A stretch of 64,000 nt of DNA, from NCBI GenBank assembly GCA_947502495.1, contig CANNAC010000001.1:434001-498000 (forward strand). The letters are read 5' to 3'. Positions 8,713 to 16,952 of this stretch are shown here, piece by piece. Below the pieces are notes generated by a model that worked only from the letters and a program-made list of their open reading frames with translations, was not told the origin of the DNA and searched no databases. The DNA is from an uncultured Flavobacteriaceae bacterium. Lineage in GTDB: Bacteria; Bacteroidota; Bacteroidia; Flavobacteriales; Flavobacteriaceae. Each line of letters begins with the position of its first letter. Within the stretch, counting starts at the first letter, position 1. The position numbers were made by a program, and so were the translations under genes.

Positions 8713-9690
8713 TTAAAAAGTCTTGTTACCTTTTATAAAATAAGAAAAAACGATCGATTTAGTCTGGTAATAATCCTTTTTCTTCGGAAGTATTTTTCGC
8801 TCTTTTAATAATCTTGGTAATGCGGAGTAATAACTAAAATGCGCTTTAAATATTGCACCGATATGTGTTATTTTAAATTGAAGCAAAAACTTAATTGCCG
8901 CAACACCATCTAAAACTAATCTGTTGAAGATTAAAAAGAATAAAACACCGGAAGCATTTTTGGTTAGCGTGAACAAACTATTTCTAAAATTAAGATAGGT
9001 TTTTTTAGGATTGCTACTTTGTAATGTTGCTCCGCCTACGTGATATACGGTAGAAGTCCCAATATATTTGGTGGTATAGTTTAGGTTAAAAGCTCTCCAA
9101 CATAAATCTATTTCTTCCATGTGCGCAAAAAAACTTTCGTCAAATCCATGTAGCGCTTTAAAGGTCTCCTTTCTTATAAAAAAGCATGCACCAGAGGCCC
9201 AGAAAATAGTTGTGTCTTGGTATTGGTTTACGTCTTTTTCAATGGTATCAAAAATTCGTCCTCTGCAATACGGATAACCATATTTATCTATAAACCCGCC
9301 AGCAGCTCCTGCATATTCAAAATGACTCTTGTTTTTGTAGTCTAATATTTTTGGTTGAATAATAGCCGTTTTTGCATTGGTTTGAAATTCGGATAGAATA
9401 GGAGCAAGCCAGTTTTTGCTTACTTCAATATCGCTATTTAAAAGGCAGAATATTTCTTCTTCTACATGTTGCAAAGCATCGTTATAACCTTTTGCATAGC
9501 CTCCGTTTTCGGTATTCTGTATGATTTTAATTTCTGGATAATTGGTCTTTACAAAAGCTACAGAATTATCTGTAGACGCATTATCAGCAACATATATAGT
9601 TGCTTCTTTAGAGTATGCAACTACAGAAGGTAAGAACTTTTCGAGAAGCTCTTTTCCGTTCCAGTTTAATATGACGACAGCTATTTTCAA
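8713..9690 (-). CDS. Family 2 glycosyltransferase
   Basis: The GT-A fold opens with VVILNWNGKELLEKFLPSV. Nucleotide-sugar contacts are visible in VADNASTDNS, and NTENGGYAKGYNDAL leads to the metal motif LLNSDIEV. HMEEIDLCWRAF is the usual acceptor-side motif. The protein resembles rhamnosyltransferase-like GT2 enzymes that build cell-surface polysaccharides. A hydrophobic C-terminal stretch (GVLFFLIFNRLVLDGVAA) suggests membrane association. It is the last gene of a three-gene minus-strand unit and overlaps the upstream gene by 4 bp. Sugar and acceptor are unknown. Confidence 0.92.
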   Translation of the reverse strand: MKIAVVILNWNGKELLEKFLPSVVAYSKEATIYVADNASTDNSVAFVKTNYPEIKIIQNTENGGYAKGYNDALQHVEEEIFCLLNSDIEVSKNWLAPILSEFQTNAKTAIIQPKILDYKNKSHFEYAGAAGGFIDKYGYPYCRGRIFDTIEKDVNQYQDTTIFWASGACFFIRKETFKALHGFDESFFAHMEEIDLCWRAFNLNYTTKYIGTSTVYHVGGATLQSSNPKKTYLNFRNSLFTLTKNASGVLFFLIFNRLVLDGVAAIKFLLQFKITHIGAIFKAHFSYYSALPRLLKERKILPKKKDYYQTKSIVFSYFIKGNKTF

Positions 9691-10313
9691 ACGTTATTTT
9701 GGTTTTTAATATACAGCGCAAAGTTAAGCAACCAAAACAAAATAGAAGCTTCTAAAAGTCTTTGTTGTAAACCAATAAAATCACCTGCAGGATTACTCGA
9801 AATTAGAAAACTAAATAGGAAAGCCGATATGCCACAAATAATAGAAAGTAAGGTAATGTTTTTTCCGTGTTTGGCCTTTTTTAAACCAAGTCCAATTATA
9901 AGCAAACAGAGTGGAGTAATTAAATAGGTCAAAGCACCAATGATATTATGAATGATTTGAGAGATACTCGGATTAATAAATTCTTTATTACAACCAGCAT
10001 CACAAGGGAAAATACCTACTATAATAGTGGCAATTCCGTAGCATAAAGCAAATCCTAATAGTCCCAGTTTTATCCAATTTGATTTTGGGAAAAACTTCAT
10101 TGCCGAAATAGCGAATATGCTAGTAAAAATACCACTGGGTATATATCCTAGAACTCTAATATATAGTCCGTATTGCGTATCAATAGCGTAAATTTCGCTT
10201 ATAAATTGTTGTATATGGTTGTAATTTGGAATTAAGAATCCTCCTAAAATGGATGGAACAATAAAAAATAAAGCGCCTAGAATGGCAAACCAAAAAGTAG
10301 TAGTTCTATTCAT
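9687..10313 (-). CDS. DUF998-like integral membrane protein
   Basis: This 208-aa protein has about six hydrophobic segments, starting FWFAILGALFFIVPSILGGF, and the conserved loop GIFPCDAGCNKEFINPSISQIIH. The pattern fits DUF998 (Frag1/DRAM-like) membrane proteins of unknown function. The gene overlaps both neighbours (8 bp with the nuclease-like gene, 4 bp with the glycosyltransferase), so translation is probably coupled. Confidence 0.75.
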   Translation of the reverse strand: MNRTTTFWFAILGALFFIVPSILGGFLIPNYNHIQQFISEIYAIDTQYGLYIRVLGYIPSGIFTSIFAISAMKFFPKSNWIKLGLLGFALCYGIATIIVGIFPCDAGCNKEFINPSISQIIHNIIGALTYLITPLCLLIIGLGLKKAKHGKNITLLSIICGISAFLFSFLISSNPAGDFIGLQQRLLEASILFWLLNFALYIKNQNNV

Positions 10314-10758
10314 TTTTTACATAATCTGGGATATCTTTCAAAAACTGATAGCGCTCTGCTTCAAAGTCCATTTCGCAATAATAATGATTAATTCCGTTAG
10401 TAACCATTAAATAAGTAGCGTTTAAAGCTAAATTATAACGTGCAATTTGGTCAAAAGTAGTTTGGTCAATATTTATTTTAGCCGATTTACACTCTACAAT
10501 TAAGTGAATACTTCCGTCTGGATTAAAAATAACAATGTCGTAACGTTTGCGTAAGTTGTTTACCTTTAATTCTTTTTCTACATTAATTAAAGATTTTGGG
10601 AATCCTTTTTCCTCCATTAAATATTTTACGCAATGTTGCCTAACCCATTCTTCGGGTTGTAAGACCATAAATTTTTTGCGTATTTCATCATAAATAAGCG
10701 TTTTATTTTCGCTATTTTTGAATCGAAACGAATATGTAGGAAAATTTAGTTTTTGCAC
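10306..10758 (-). CDS. HsdR N-terminal-like PD-(D/E)XK nuclease-fold protein
   Basis: This 150-aa protein matches the N-terminal nuclease domain of type I restriction R subunits. EEWVRQHCVKYLMEEKGFP is the helical entry, and RYDIVIF...LIVECKSAKI supplies the D-x(n)-E-x-K catalytic core. No methylase or specificity gene is present, so it is a stand-alone protein and not a restriction system. Such genes commonly sit divergently beside holA in flavobacteria, as here. It heads the three-gene minus-strand unit. Confidence 0.85.
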   Translation of the reverse strand: MQKLNFPTYSFRFKNSENKTLIYDEIRKKFMVLQPEEWVRQHCVKYLMEEKGFPKSLINVEKELKVNNLRKRYDIVIFNPDGSIHLIVECKSAKINIDQTTFDQIARYNLALNATYLMVTNGINHYYCEMDFEAERYQFLKDIPDYVKNE

Positions 10759-10947
10759 TACACAAATTTATAATTATAATGTTACTTCCAATGATTTTTG
10801 TAGAAAAGATTATCGAGAAGTTTTGGTTATTTTTTAATAAAATTATAGTTATCCGTCAAGCGGAATGCAGTCGATGTCCATTGGATAAGAAGAACAATGG
10901 CATTACAATCGTGCACCAAGTGACAACATTAAAACAATTTATTTATT

Positions 10948-11952
10948 TTGGACGAAGTTAAGCAACTAATAATAGACATAAAAAAAGGAAACCTGAAACC
11001 CATTTATTTTTTAATGGGAGAAGAAGCCTATTATATAGATAGTGTTTCCGATTATATTGAAGCAAATGTTTTGGCCGAAGAAGAGAAAGGTTTTAATCAA
11101 ATGGTACTTTATGGTCGCGATGTAACGATAGATGATATTGTTGGAAATGCAAAACGCTACCCAATGATGGCAGAGCGCCAAGTAGTAATTGTTAAAGAAG
11201 CTCAGGATTTATCTCGATCTATTGAGAAATTGGCTGCTTATGCTGCCAATCCGCAACCAACCACCGTTTTAGTCTTTAATTATAAGTACAAAAAACTGGA
11301 TAAACGCAAAGCTTTATACAAAGCATTAAAGAAAGTAGGAGTTGTTTTTGAAAGTAAAAAACTATATGAAAATCAAGTCGCAGATTGGATTCGTCGTGTG
11401 CTTTCCGGACAGAATTATACGATTTCACCAAAGGCATCGCAAATGCTTGTGGAGTTTTTAGGAACCGATTTAAGTAAAATTAGCAATGAGTTAGATAAAC
11501 TTAAAATTGTTTTACCAGCGGGAACACAAATTACGCCAGAACATATTGAGGAGAATATTGGTATTAGTAAAGATTATAATAACTTCGAGTTGCGCAAGGC
11601 GGTAGGGGAACGTAATATATTAAGTGCACATAAAATTGCACATTATTTTGCCGATAACCCAAAGGATAATCCTATGGTAGTAACGGTTTCCTTGCTTTTT
11701 AATTTTTTCTCACAGCTATTGCATCTACATGGTTTAAGTGATAAGAACCCTAGAAATGTTGCTTCGGCCTTAAAAGTGAATCCGTATTTTGTAAACGAAT
11801 ATATTGCTGCAGCTAGAAATTATCCCATGCGAAAAGTGAGTGAAGTTATTGGGACTTTACGTGAGTTTGATGTGAAGAGTAAAGGTGTTGGTAGTAATTC
11901 TGTTTCTCAAGGCGATTTGCTAAAAGAATTGCTGGTTAGAATAATGAATTGA
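10948..11952 (+). CDS. holA: DNA polymerase III subunit delta (clamp loader)
   Basis: The delta subunit opens the beta clamp within the clamp-loader AAA+ assembly. MDEVKQLIIDIKKGNLKPIYFLMGEEAYYIDSVSDYI is the N-terminal delta domain, lacking a functional Walker A as is normal for delta. ELRKAVGERNILSAHKIAHYF and VNEYIAAARNYPMRKV form the C-terminal collar domain. The length of 334 aa is typical. The start is a TTG (ttggacgaagtt); the first ATG downstream would remove the conserved LMGEE region, so TTG is preferred. Divergent from the HsdR-N-like gene. Confidence 0.93.
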   Translation: MDEVKQLIIDIKKGNLKPIYFLMGEEAYYIDSVSDYIEANVLAEEEKGFNQMVLYGRDVTIDDIVGNAKRYPMMAERQVVIVKEAQDLSRSIEKLAAYAANPQPTTVLVFNYKYKKLDKRKALYKALKKVGVVFESKKLYENQVADWIRRVLSGQNYTISPKASQMLVEFLGTDLSKISNELDKLKIVLPAGTQITPEHIEENIGISKDYNNFELRKAVGERNILSAHKIAHYFADNPKDNPMVVTVSLLFNFFSQLLHLHGLSDKNPRNVASALKVNPYFVNEYIAAARNYPMRKVSEVIGTLREFDVKSKGVGSNSVSQGDLLKELLVRIMN

Positions 11953-11976
11953 TGTAGAAGATAATTAGATACTTGA

Positions 11977-12051
11977 TGTCACACTGAGCTTGTCGAAGTG
12001 TACTAATGAATGTATTAAATAGGAATAGTCTATGACAAGCTCAGACTGACT
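11977..12051. repeat. TGTCA-ended inverted-repeat element (CTGAGCTTGTC family)
   Basis: The left end is TGTCACACTGAGCTTGTC. The right end, reverse complemented, is GTCAGTCTGAGCTTGTC, so the two form terminal inverted repeats of about 17 bp around a 35-bp AT-rich core. Confidence 0.75.
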
Positions 12052-12123
12052 AAAAAGTTTATAATTGTATTCTTGTTAGCAATGAATATTAATACAGTAA
12101 AACACAGACAAATTATAGTTGTA

Positions 12124-12148
12124 TGTCACACTGAGCTTGTCGAAGTGT
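12124..12148. repeat. Solitary half-element of the CTGAGCTTGTC family
   Basis: TGTCACACTGAGCTTGTCG AAGTG is a second copy of the left end of the element 150 bp upstream, with no matching right end before the next gene. Confidence 0.7.
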
Positions 12149-12181
12149 AACGATTTATGAAGTAATAAAAAAAATAAACAC

Positions 12182-12547
12182 ATGAAAAACCTCTTCGTAT
12201 TCCTTTTTTGTATTTCTCTTTTTTCCTGTAAAGAAAAAACAACCCTTCCAGACCCTTTACAAGCAGGCTGGGAAGGAGAAAGCGTTTGCGAAATTGTACA
12301 TGAAGACAAAGAAGTACGTGTTTTAAAATGTACGTTTGCTCCAGGAGTTGGTCATGAAAAACATGAACACCAACCACATTTTGGCTATACTTTAAAAGGA
12401 GGAACGTTTAAAATAACAGATGCAAATGGTACTAAAACGATTAACGTAAAAGCAGGAACTAGCTGGAGTAAAGATGCCGTAACACAGCACGAAGTTTTAA
12501 ATGTTGGCGATAGCACTTCCGTTTACTTAATAGTAGAGTACAAGTAA
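12182..12547 (+). CDS. Cupin-domain lipoprotein
   Basis: The lipoprotein signal has lipobox LFSC (Cys16). A single cupin barrel follows: GVGHEKHEHQPHFGYTLKGG carries the HxHx(n)E/H-like metal-binding motif 1, and QHEVLNVGDSTSVYLIVEY is motif 2. The 121-aa length fits a small exported cupin. Function is unknown; metal binding is plausible from the His cluster. A TGTCA half-element lies just upstream, and the next gene on the same strand is 72 bp away. Confidence 0.83.
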   Translation: MKNLFVFLFCISLFSCKEKTTLPDPLQAGWEGESVCEIVHEDKEVRVLKCTFAPGVGHEKHEHQPHFGYTLKGGTFKITDANGTKTINVKAGTSWSKDAVTQHEVLNVGDSTSVYLIVEYK

Positions 12548-12619
12548 TTTTTGTAAAACTGTAACAGTTTCAAAAAAAGGAGGTCTTTAGTTTATATTTA
12601 TTCATTTAAAACAAAACCA

Positions 12620-13384
12620 ATGCATACCTTTTTAAAATTCAGAGCAAATCTTAGCGCCCTTTTTATAGCAATATTTTTCTTGCAAGCATTTGCAGTACAA
12701 GCACAATCCAAAACTTTTAAAGTAAAAACCTTCGATAAAGTTATTGTTAGTCCGCACATTGAAGTAGTTTTTAAAACTGGAGACGTAGAGAAAGTGGTTA
12801 TTGAAATGCTAACCGAAGACTTAGACGAAATGAATGTAGAAGTTAGCGGAAAAACACTTCAGATCTATTTAGATGATGCAAAAACGACTACAAAAGCGGA
12901 TAAAGAAAAAAGTACCAAACACAGAACGGTTGCTGCTTATAAAGGAACGGTTGCTAAAGCGATTGTGTATTATAAAAAAGTAAAAACTTTTTCGTTACGT
13001 GGCGAAGAGCGTTTTCTTTTTGAAGATCCAATCATTTCCGATAAAATAATATTTAATATTTATGGTGAATCACAAATAACAATGAAAGATGTTACTTTAA
13101 AGGAATTAAAAGTTTCTATTTATGGCGAAAGCTATTTGAAAATTGAAAACGGAAGTATCGAAAATCAGAAAATCACTGGTTACGGAGAATCTGTTGTTGA
13201 CTTTTTACAAGTAAACAATAAGGAAACAAAGATTACAGCTTATGGTGATGGTAGCTATCAATTTAATGTTAGTGATAATCTTAAAATCACTTCTTATGGA
13301 GAACCAACAATAAACTATAAAGGCAGTGCTACTTTAGAAAATGGTATTTCTATTGGAGAAGTAGATATCAATAAACTGGATTAG
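12620..13384 (+). CDS. GIN (DUF2807) head-domain exported protein
   Basis: The signal peptide ends QAFAVQAQS. The mature protein opens KTFKVKTFDKVIVSPHIEVVFKTGDVEKVVIE, the hallmark of the GIN/DUF2807 head domain. It continues as a right-handed beta-solenoid of repeated IYGES/GYGES/AYGDG/SYGEP turns. Related proteins are annotated as putative auto-transporter adhesins, but no function is proven. Its 3' end abuts the convergent SDR gene with a 1-bp gap. Confidence 0.85.
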   Translation: MHTFLKFRANLSALFIAIFFLQAFAVQAQSKTFKVKTFDKVIVSPHIEVVFKTGDVEKVVIEMLTEDLDEMNVEVSGKTLQIYLDDAKTTTKADKEKSTKHRTVAAYKGTVAKAIVYYKKVKTFSLRGEERFLFEDPIISDKIIFNIYGESQITMKDVTLKELKVSIYGESYLKIENGSIENQKITGYGESVVDFLQVNNKETKITAYGDGSYQFNVSDNLKITSYGEPTINYKGSATLENGISIGEVDINKLD

Positions 13385-13385
13385 C

Positions 13386-14177
13386 CTAACGCACTTTACT
13401 ATGCAATACCAATTTATGTAACAATCTAGGAGAGATTCGCTTTAAATAAATCGCAAATCTTTCCTTTTGACCAATATATGCTTCAAACTTTTCTTTACGG
13501 ATTGCTTGAAGCATTTTTTTTGTAAATACATCTACATGCAATCCTTTTTCGGTCATTTCATCTTGATCTCCTTGTTTGCTTCCATCAGCGGTAAATGCAT
13601 TTCTAGCCACATTGGTATTCACAAATCCAGGACAAATCATCGTTACTTTTACCTGATCTTTTCCGTGTTCTAAACGCATGGCATCAAAAAAGCCATGTAA
13701 GGCATGTTTTGCACCGCAATACGCAGAACGTAGCGGAGAACTAAATTTCCCCATAAGACTAGAAACGACCACGTAATGTCCAGATTGATTCGCAACAAAA
13801 TGAGGTAGAAGCGCTTTGCTTAAAGCAACAGTTCCTAAGTAATCGACCTCTATTAACTTTCTATCTACTGCAATAGTGGTTTCAATGATCGCAGAACGTT
13901 GACTAATGCCGCCATTATTGATAAGCACATCTATTTTTCCGAATATAGAAATTGCATCGTTTGCTATAGAAGTTAAGGAATCTGTTTCTGCTAAATCTAA
14001 AGGTAACACCGAAATATTTTCAGGACGGTTACACAAGGCTTTTACCTTTTCTAATGCTTCTTTTCTTCTAGAAGAAAGTATCAGTTTGCAGTTTTCTTTT
14101 GAAAGCGCAATGGCTAGGCTTTTACCAATGCCGCTGGAAGCTCCAGTAATCCAAACTACTTTGTTGTTAAATGTCAT
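13386..14177 (-). CDS. Short-chain dehydrogenase/reductase
   Basis: This is a classical SDR. The NAD(P)-binding motif TGASSGIG is at 11-18, NNGG at 87-90, catalytic Ser140, and the YxxxK pair Tyr153/Lys157 in YCGAKHA. The 263-aa length is typical. RRKE after beta-strand 2 favours NADPH. The substrate is unknown; relatives include DHRS7-like membrane reductases. The gene is convergent with the GIN protein. Confidence 0.92.
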   Translation of the reverse strand: MTFNNKVVWITGASSGIGKSLAIALSKENCKLILSSRRKEALEKVKALCNRPENISVLPLDLAETDSLTSIANDAISIFGKIDVLINNGGISQRSAIIETTIAVDRKLIEVDYLGTVALSKALLPHFVANQSGHYVVVSSLMGKFSSPLRSAYCGAKHALHGFFDAMRLEHGKDQVKVTMICPGFVNTNVARNAFTADGSKQGDQDEMTEKGLHVDVFTKKMLQAIRKEKFEAYIGQKERFAIYLKRISPRLLHKLVLHSKVR

Positions 14178-14243
14178 CTTGTGTTTTATTTTTTTTTTTG
14201 CTACGAATGCACGAAAGTTTTTTATTGAATTCTTATTTTGAAT

Positions 14244-14777
14244 TTAGATCGTATCATAGATATTAGTAAACTTAGAGGTTGCTCCTGGAGGTCCCCAAAA
14301 AATAATCAAAAAAGCACCTTCTCTTTTTTCTGCACCATTTATTATTAAATGACCTAAATTACTTAGTCCGATTTCATGTTTTTTGATTTCATAATCTCCA
14401 AGAATATAAGGAATGCCATGTAGTCTAAAGTTTTTGTTTTTTAAAAGTAGAAACCCATCCTTAGTTATTTTATACTTTATAATTTTTGAATCTATTTTAG
14501 TTTTATTTTTTAAAAATGAAAACAAGATTTCTTCGTTTTTTAAAACTTCTATTTTTACATGAGAAATTGTGTCTTTCAGCTGTTTACCTATTAGTTTTCC
14601 TGAAATAGTATGATACCAGCGTTTTGTTGTGTTTTTTGTTGAGTTATTATAAACACCATTTATTTGTTTAATATTTTTCTCAGTAAGTTGTTGTGTATTT
14701 AGTGAACTAGTATCAGGAAGAGAAGCACAACTTGAAAGGAGAAAGAAAATTCCAATAATCAACATTTTTTTTATCAT
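14244..14777 (-). CDS. Hypothetical lipoprotein
   Basis: Lipobox LLSSC (Cys17) follows a short hydrophobic signal. I do not recognise the family. The mature part is rich in Lys and beta-strand patterns (FSFLKNKTKIDSKIIKYKITKDGFLLLKNKNFRLHGIPYILGDYEI), resembling small lipocalin-like or YceB-like lipoproteins only in character. A heptad array lies 47 bp upstream of its start. Confidence 0.7.
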   Translation of the reverse strand: MIKKMLIIGIFFLLSSCASLPDTSSLNTQQLTEKNIKQINGVYNNSTKNTTKRWYHTISGKLIGKQLKDTISHVKIEVLKNEEILFSFLKNKTKIDSKIIKYKITKDGFLLLKNKNFRLHGIPYILGDYEIKKHEIGLSNLGHLIINGAEKREGAFLIIFWGPPGATSKFTNIYDTI

Positions 14778-14824
14778 ATTAGAATACCGTTTTTAGTTTA
14801 AAGACAACACTAATTATTATTTTA

Positions 14825-14922
14825 CTTACTGACCACTGACCACTGACCACTGACCACTGACCACTGACCACCGAACACTGACCACTGACCACTGAACACT
14901 GCTTACTGTTTACTGCTAACTG
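14825..14922. repeat. Heptad array NNNACTG, 14 units
   Basis: Read on the plus strand this is CTTACTG, five ACCACTG, ACCACCG, AACACTG, two ACCACTG, AACACTG, CTTACTG, TTTACTG, CTAACTG. The ACTG core is almost invariant while the leading triplet varies. It encodes the last residues and the stop of the desaturase gene on the minus strand. Confidence 0.92.
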
Positions 14923-15802
14923 ATTTTTCCCATTCCGCTCTCAAATCCCCACTTAATTTACCAGTTCCATCATGTTTCCAACCTGGCGGTTTTACTAAAT
15001 ACAAAAACCTGCTTTTTAAAGATTTCTTTCCGGAAAAGGCATCTTTAAACATATTGATCCATTCTATAAAAGCAATTTTCACAGGATTATAGGTGTTGAT
15101 GTTTGCAACCAATCCGTAAACGACTTTTTCTTCTTTAAGTTCTGGTTGAAAAGTTCCGAAGAGTTTATCCCAAATAATTAAAATTCCAGCATGATTTCTA
15201 TCTAGGTAAATAGGATTACTTCCGTGATGTACTCTATGATGCGAAGGCGTATTCATTACTGCTTCAAACCAAGTTGGCATTTTCTCAATTGCTTCGGTAT
15301 GAATCCAATATTGGTATAGTAAACTAATGGACATTTGTAGGATAATCATTCCCGGATGGAATCCTAAAAGAGGTAACCATAACCAAAAGATAAAAGTGTA
15401 AAATCCGCCAGACCATGTTTGTCGTAACGCAGTACTTAAGTTGTAATGTTGTGACGAATGATGTACCACATGCGAAGCCCAAAATAAGCGACACTCATGG
15501 CTAATTCTATGAAACCAGTAATAGGCAAAATCGTCGGCAAAGAAAATCAGAATAAAACTCCACCAAACAACAGGAATAGTGAATAGTCTGAAATTTTCAT
15601 ACACATAATAAAAGCATATTAAAACCAAAGCTTTACTAAAATAGCCCAAAACCACATTTCCTAAACCCATTGCAATAGAAGAAAGGGCATCCTTTTTTTC
15701 GTAGGTTTTTATGTTCTCTTTGACTGTAATATAAAGTTCCAGCAACATAGAAATTATAAAAAAAGGAATGGCATAAAGTATGATATCTGGAAATTCTGTC
15801 AT
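14903..15802 (-). CDS. Sterol desaturase / fatty-acid hydroxylase superfamily di-iron membrane enzyme
   Basis: The three His clusters of the superfamily are present: WFHRISHE, HVVHHSSQHYN and NTPSHHRVHHGSN, together binding a non-haem di-iron centre. About four membrane segments surround them (IILYAIPFFIISMLLELYI, ALVLICFYYVYENF, WSFILIFFADDFAYYW, LSISLLYQYWIH). Such enzymes hydroxylate or desaturate lipids or carotenoids; in bacteria the substrate is usually unknown. The C-terminal SVSSKQ is encoded by the heptad array, suggesting the repeat expanded into the gene end. Confidence 0.9.
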   Translation of the reverse strand: MTEFPDIILYAIPFFIISMLLELYITVKENIKTYEKKDALSSIAMGLGNVVLGYFSKALVLICFYYVYENFRLFTIPVVWWSFILIFFADDFAYYWFHRISHECRLFWASHVVHHSSQHYNLSTALRQTWSGGFYTFIFWLWLPLLGFHPGMIILQMSISLLYQYWIHTEAIEKMPTWFEAVMNTPSHHRVHHGSNPIYLDRNHAGILIIWDKLFGTFQPELKEEKVVYGLVANINTYNPVKIAFIEWINMFKDAFSGKKSLKSRFLYLVKPPGWKHDGTGKLSGDLRAEWEKSVSSKQ

Positions 15803-15827
15803 TTTGTTTTCTTGATTAAGTGGATAT

Positions 15828-15852
15828 TGTCATACGGAGCGCAGTCGAAGTA
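15828..15852. repeat. Solitary TGTCA half-element (GGAGCGCAGTCGAAGTA)
   Basis: TGTCATACGGAGCGCAGTCG matches TGTCATATGGAGCGTAGTCG at 47324-47348. It lies between the divergent desaturase and menC genes. Confidence 0.6.
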
Positions 15853-15915
15853 CAATTATATCCATCTTTTTACTTTGCAAAATACAAAAATTATTGTCTA
15901 TTTTTGAAGTGAACT

Positions 15916-16950
15916 ATGATAGCAACCTACCAACAATATATTTTAAACTTTAAACAAGCCAGCGGAACTTCTCGCGGTGTTTTAAAAACGAAAGAAACTT
16001 GGTTTCTAATTATAGAACATCAAGGTAAGAAAGGAGTAGGCGAATGCGGGCTTTTTCGAGGTTTAAGTGCTGATGACGTCACCAACTACGAAGAAAAATT
16101 ACAATGGGTTTGTGCTAATATTCATTTAGGTCTAGACCTTCTATTAGCCGAATTAATAATGTTTCCTAGTATACAATTTGGCCTAGAACAAGCTTTTGTT
16201 TCTTTGCAAGGGGAACATCCTTTTCTGCTTTTTCCTTCCGAATTTACCCAAGGAAACGATACTATTCCTATTAATGGATTAATATGGATGGGAACCGAAG
16301 CTTTTATGAAAGAACAAATAAAAGACAAAATTGAGGCAGGTTTTAGTTGTATTAAAATGAAAATCGGAGCTATAGATTTTAAAACAGAACTAGAACTATT
16401 AAAATCGATTAGAAAAGAATTTTCTGCGGAAGACATCGAATTACGAGTAGATGCCAATGGCGCTTTTAAGCCTTCGGAAGCTTTAGAGAAATTAAAGGTA
16501 CTTTCTCATTTTGATTTGCACTCTATAGAACAACCCATTAAACAAGGTCAAATTCAAGAAATGGCAAGGCTTTGTGAAAACACTCCTTTACCAATTGCAC
16601 TAGACGAAGAATTAATTGGTGTTTTTGATGTAACAAAGAAAGAAGATTTGCTACTAACTATCAATCCGCAATACATTATTTTAAAACCAAGTTTGGTTGG
16701 CGGATTTTCAGGCAGTCAAAACTGGATAGATTTGGCAGAAAAGCAAAATATTGGTTGGTGGATTACTAGTGCATTAGAAAGTAATGTGGGGTTAAATGCA
16801 ATAGCACAATTTACATACACCTTACAAAGTAAATTGCCGCAAGGACTTGGTACCGGAAGTCTTTTTACCAATAATTTCGAAAGTCCGTTACAAGTAAAAA
16901 ACGGTACATTGCAATATCAAAATAATAATAACTGGAATTTTAAATTATAA
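15916..16950 (+). CDS. menC: o-Succinylbenzoate synthase (enolase superfamily)
   Basis: This enzyme dehydrates SHCHC to o-succinylbenzoate in menaquinone synthesis. The muconate-lactonizing-enzyme fold is clear: KMKIGA carries the K-x-K catalytic lysine, RVDANGAF and EQPI and ALDEEL give the metal-binding Asp, Glu and Asp/Glu, and ILKPSLVGGF supplies the second catalytic lysine. The closing GLGTGSLFTNN is typical of the flavobacterial enzyme. menE lies two genes downstream, which supports menC over a dipeptide epimerase. Confidence 0.92.
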   Translation: MIATYQQYILNFKQASGTSRGVLKTKETWFLIIEHQGKKGVGECGLFRGLSADDVTNYEEKLQWVCANIHLGLDLLLAELIMFPSIQFGLEQAFVSLQGEHPFLLFPSEFTQGNDTIPINGLIWMGTEAFMKEQIKDKIEAGFSCIKMKIGAIDFKTELELLKSIRKEFSAEDIELRVDANGAFKPSEALEKLKVLSHFDLHSIEQPIKQGQIQEMARLCENTPLPIALDEELIGVFDVTKKEDLLLTINPQYIILKPSLVGGFSGSQNWIDLAEKQNIGWWITSALESNVGLNAIAQFTYTLQSKLPQGLGTGSLFTNNFESPLQVKNGTLQYQNNNNWNFKL

Positions 16951-16952
16951 GT

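Noticed and set aside
10306-10758. Type I restriction-modification system
   Set aside because: Only a 150-aa HsdR-N-like nuclease domain is present; there is no motor domain, HsdM or HsdS nearby.
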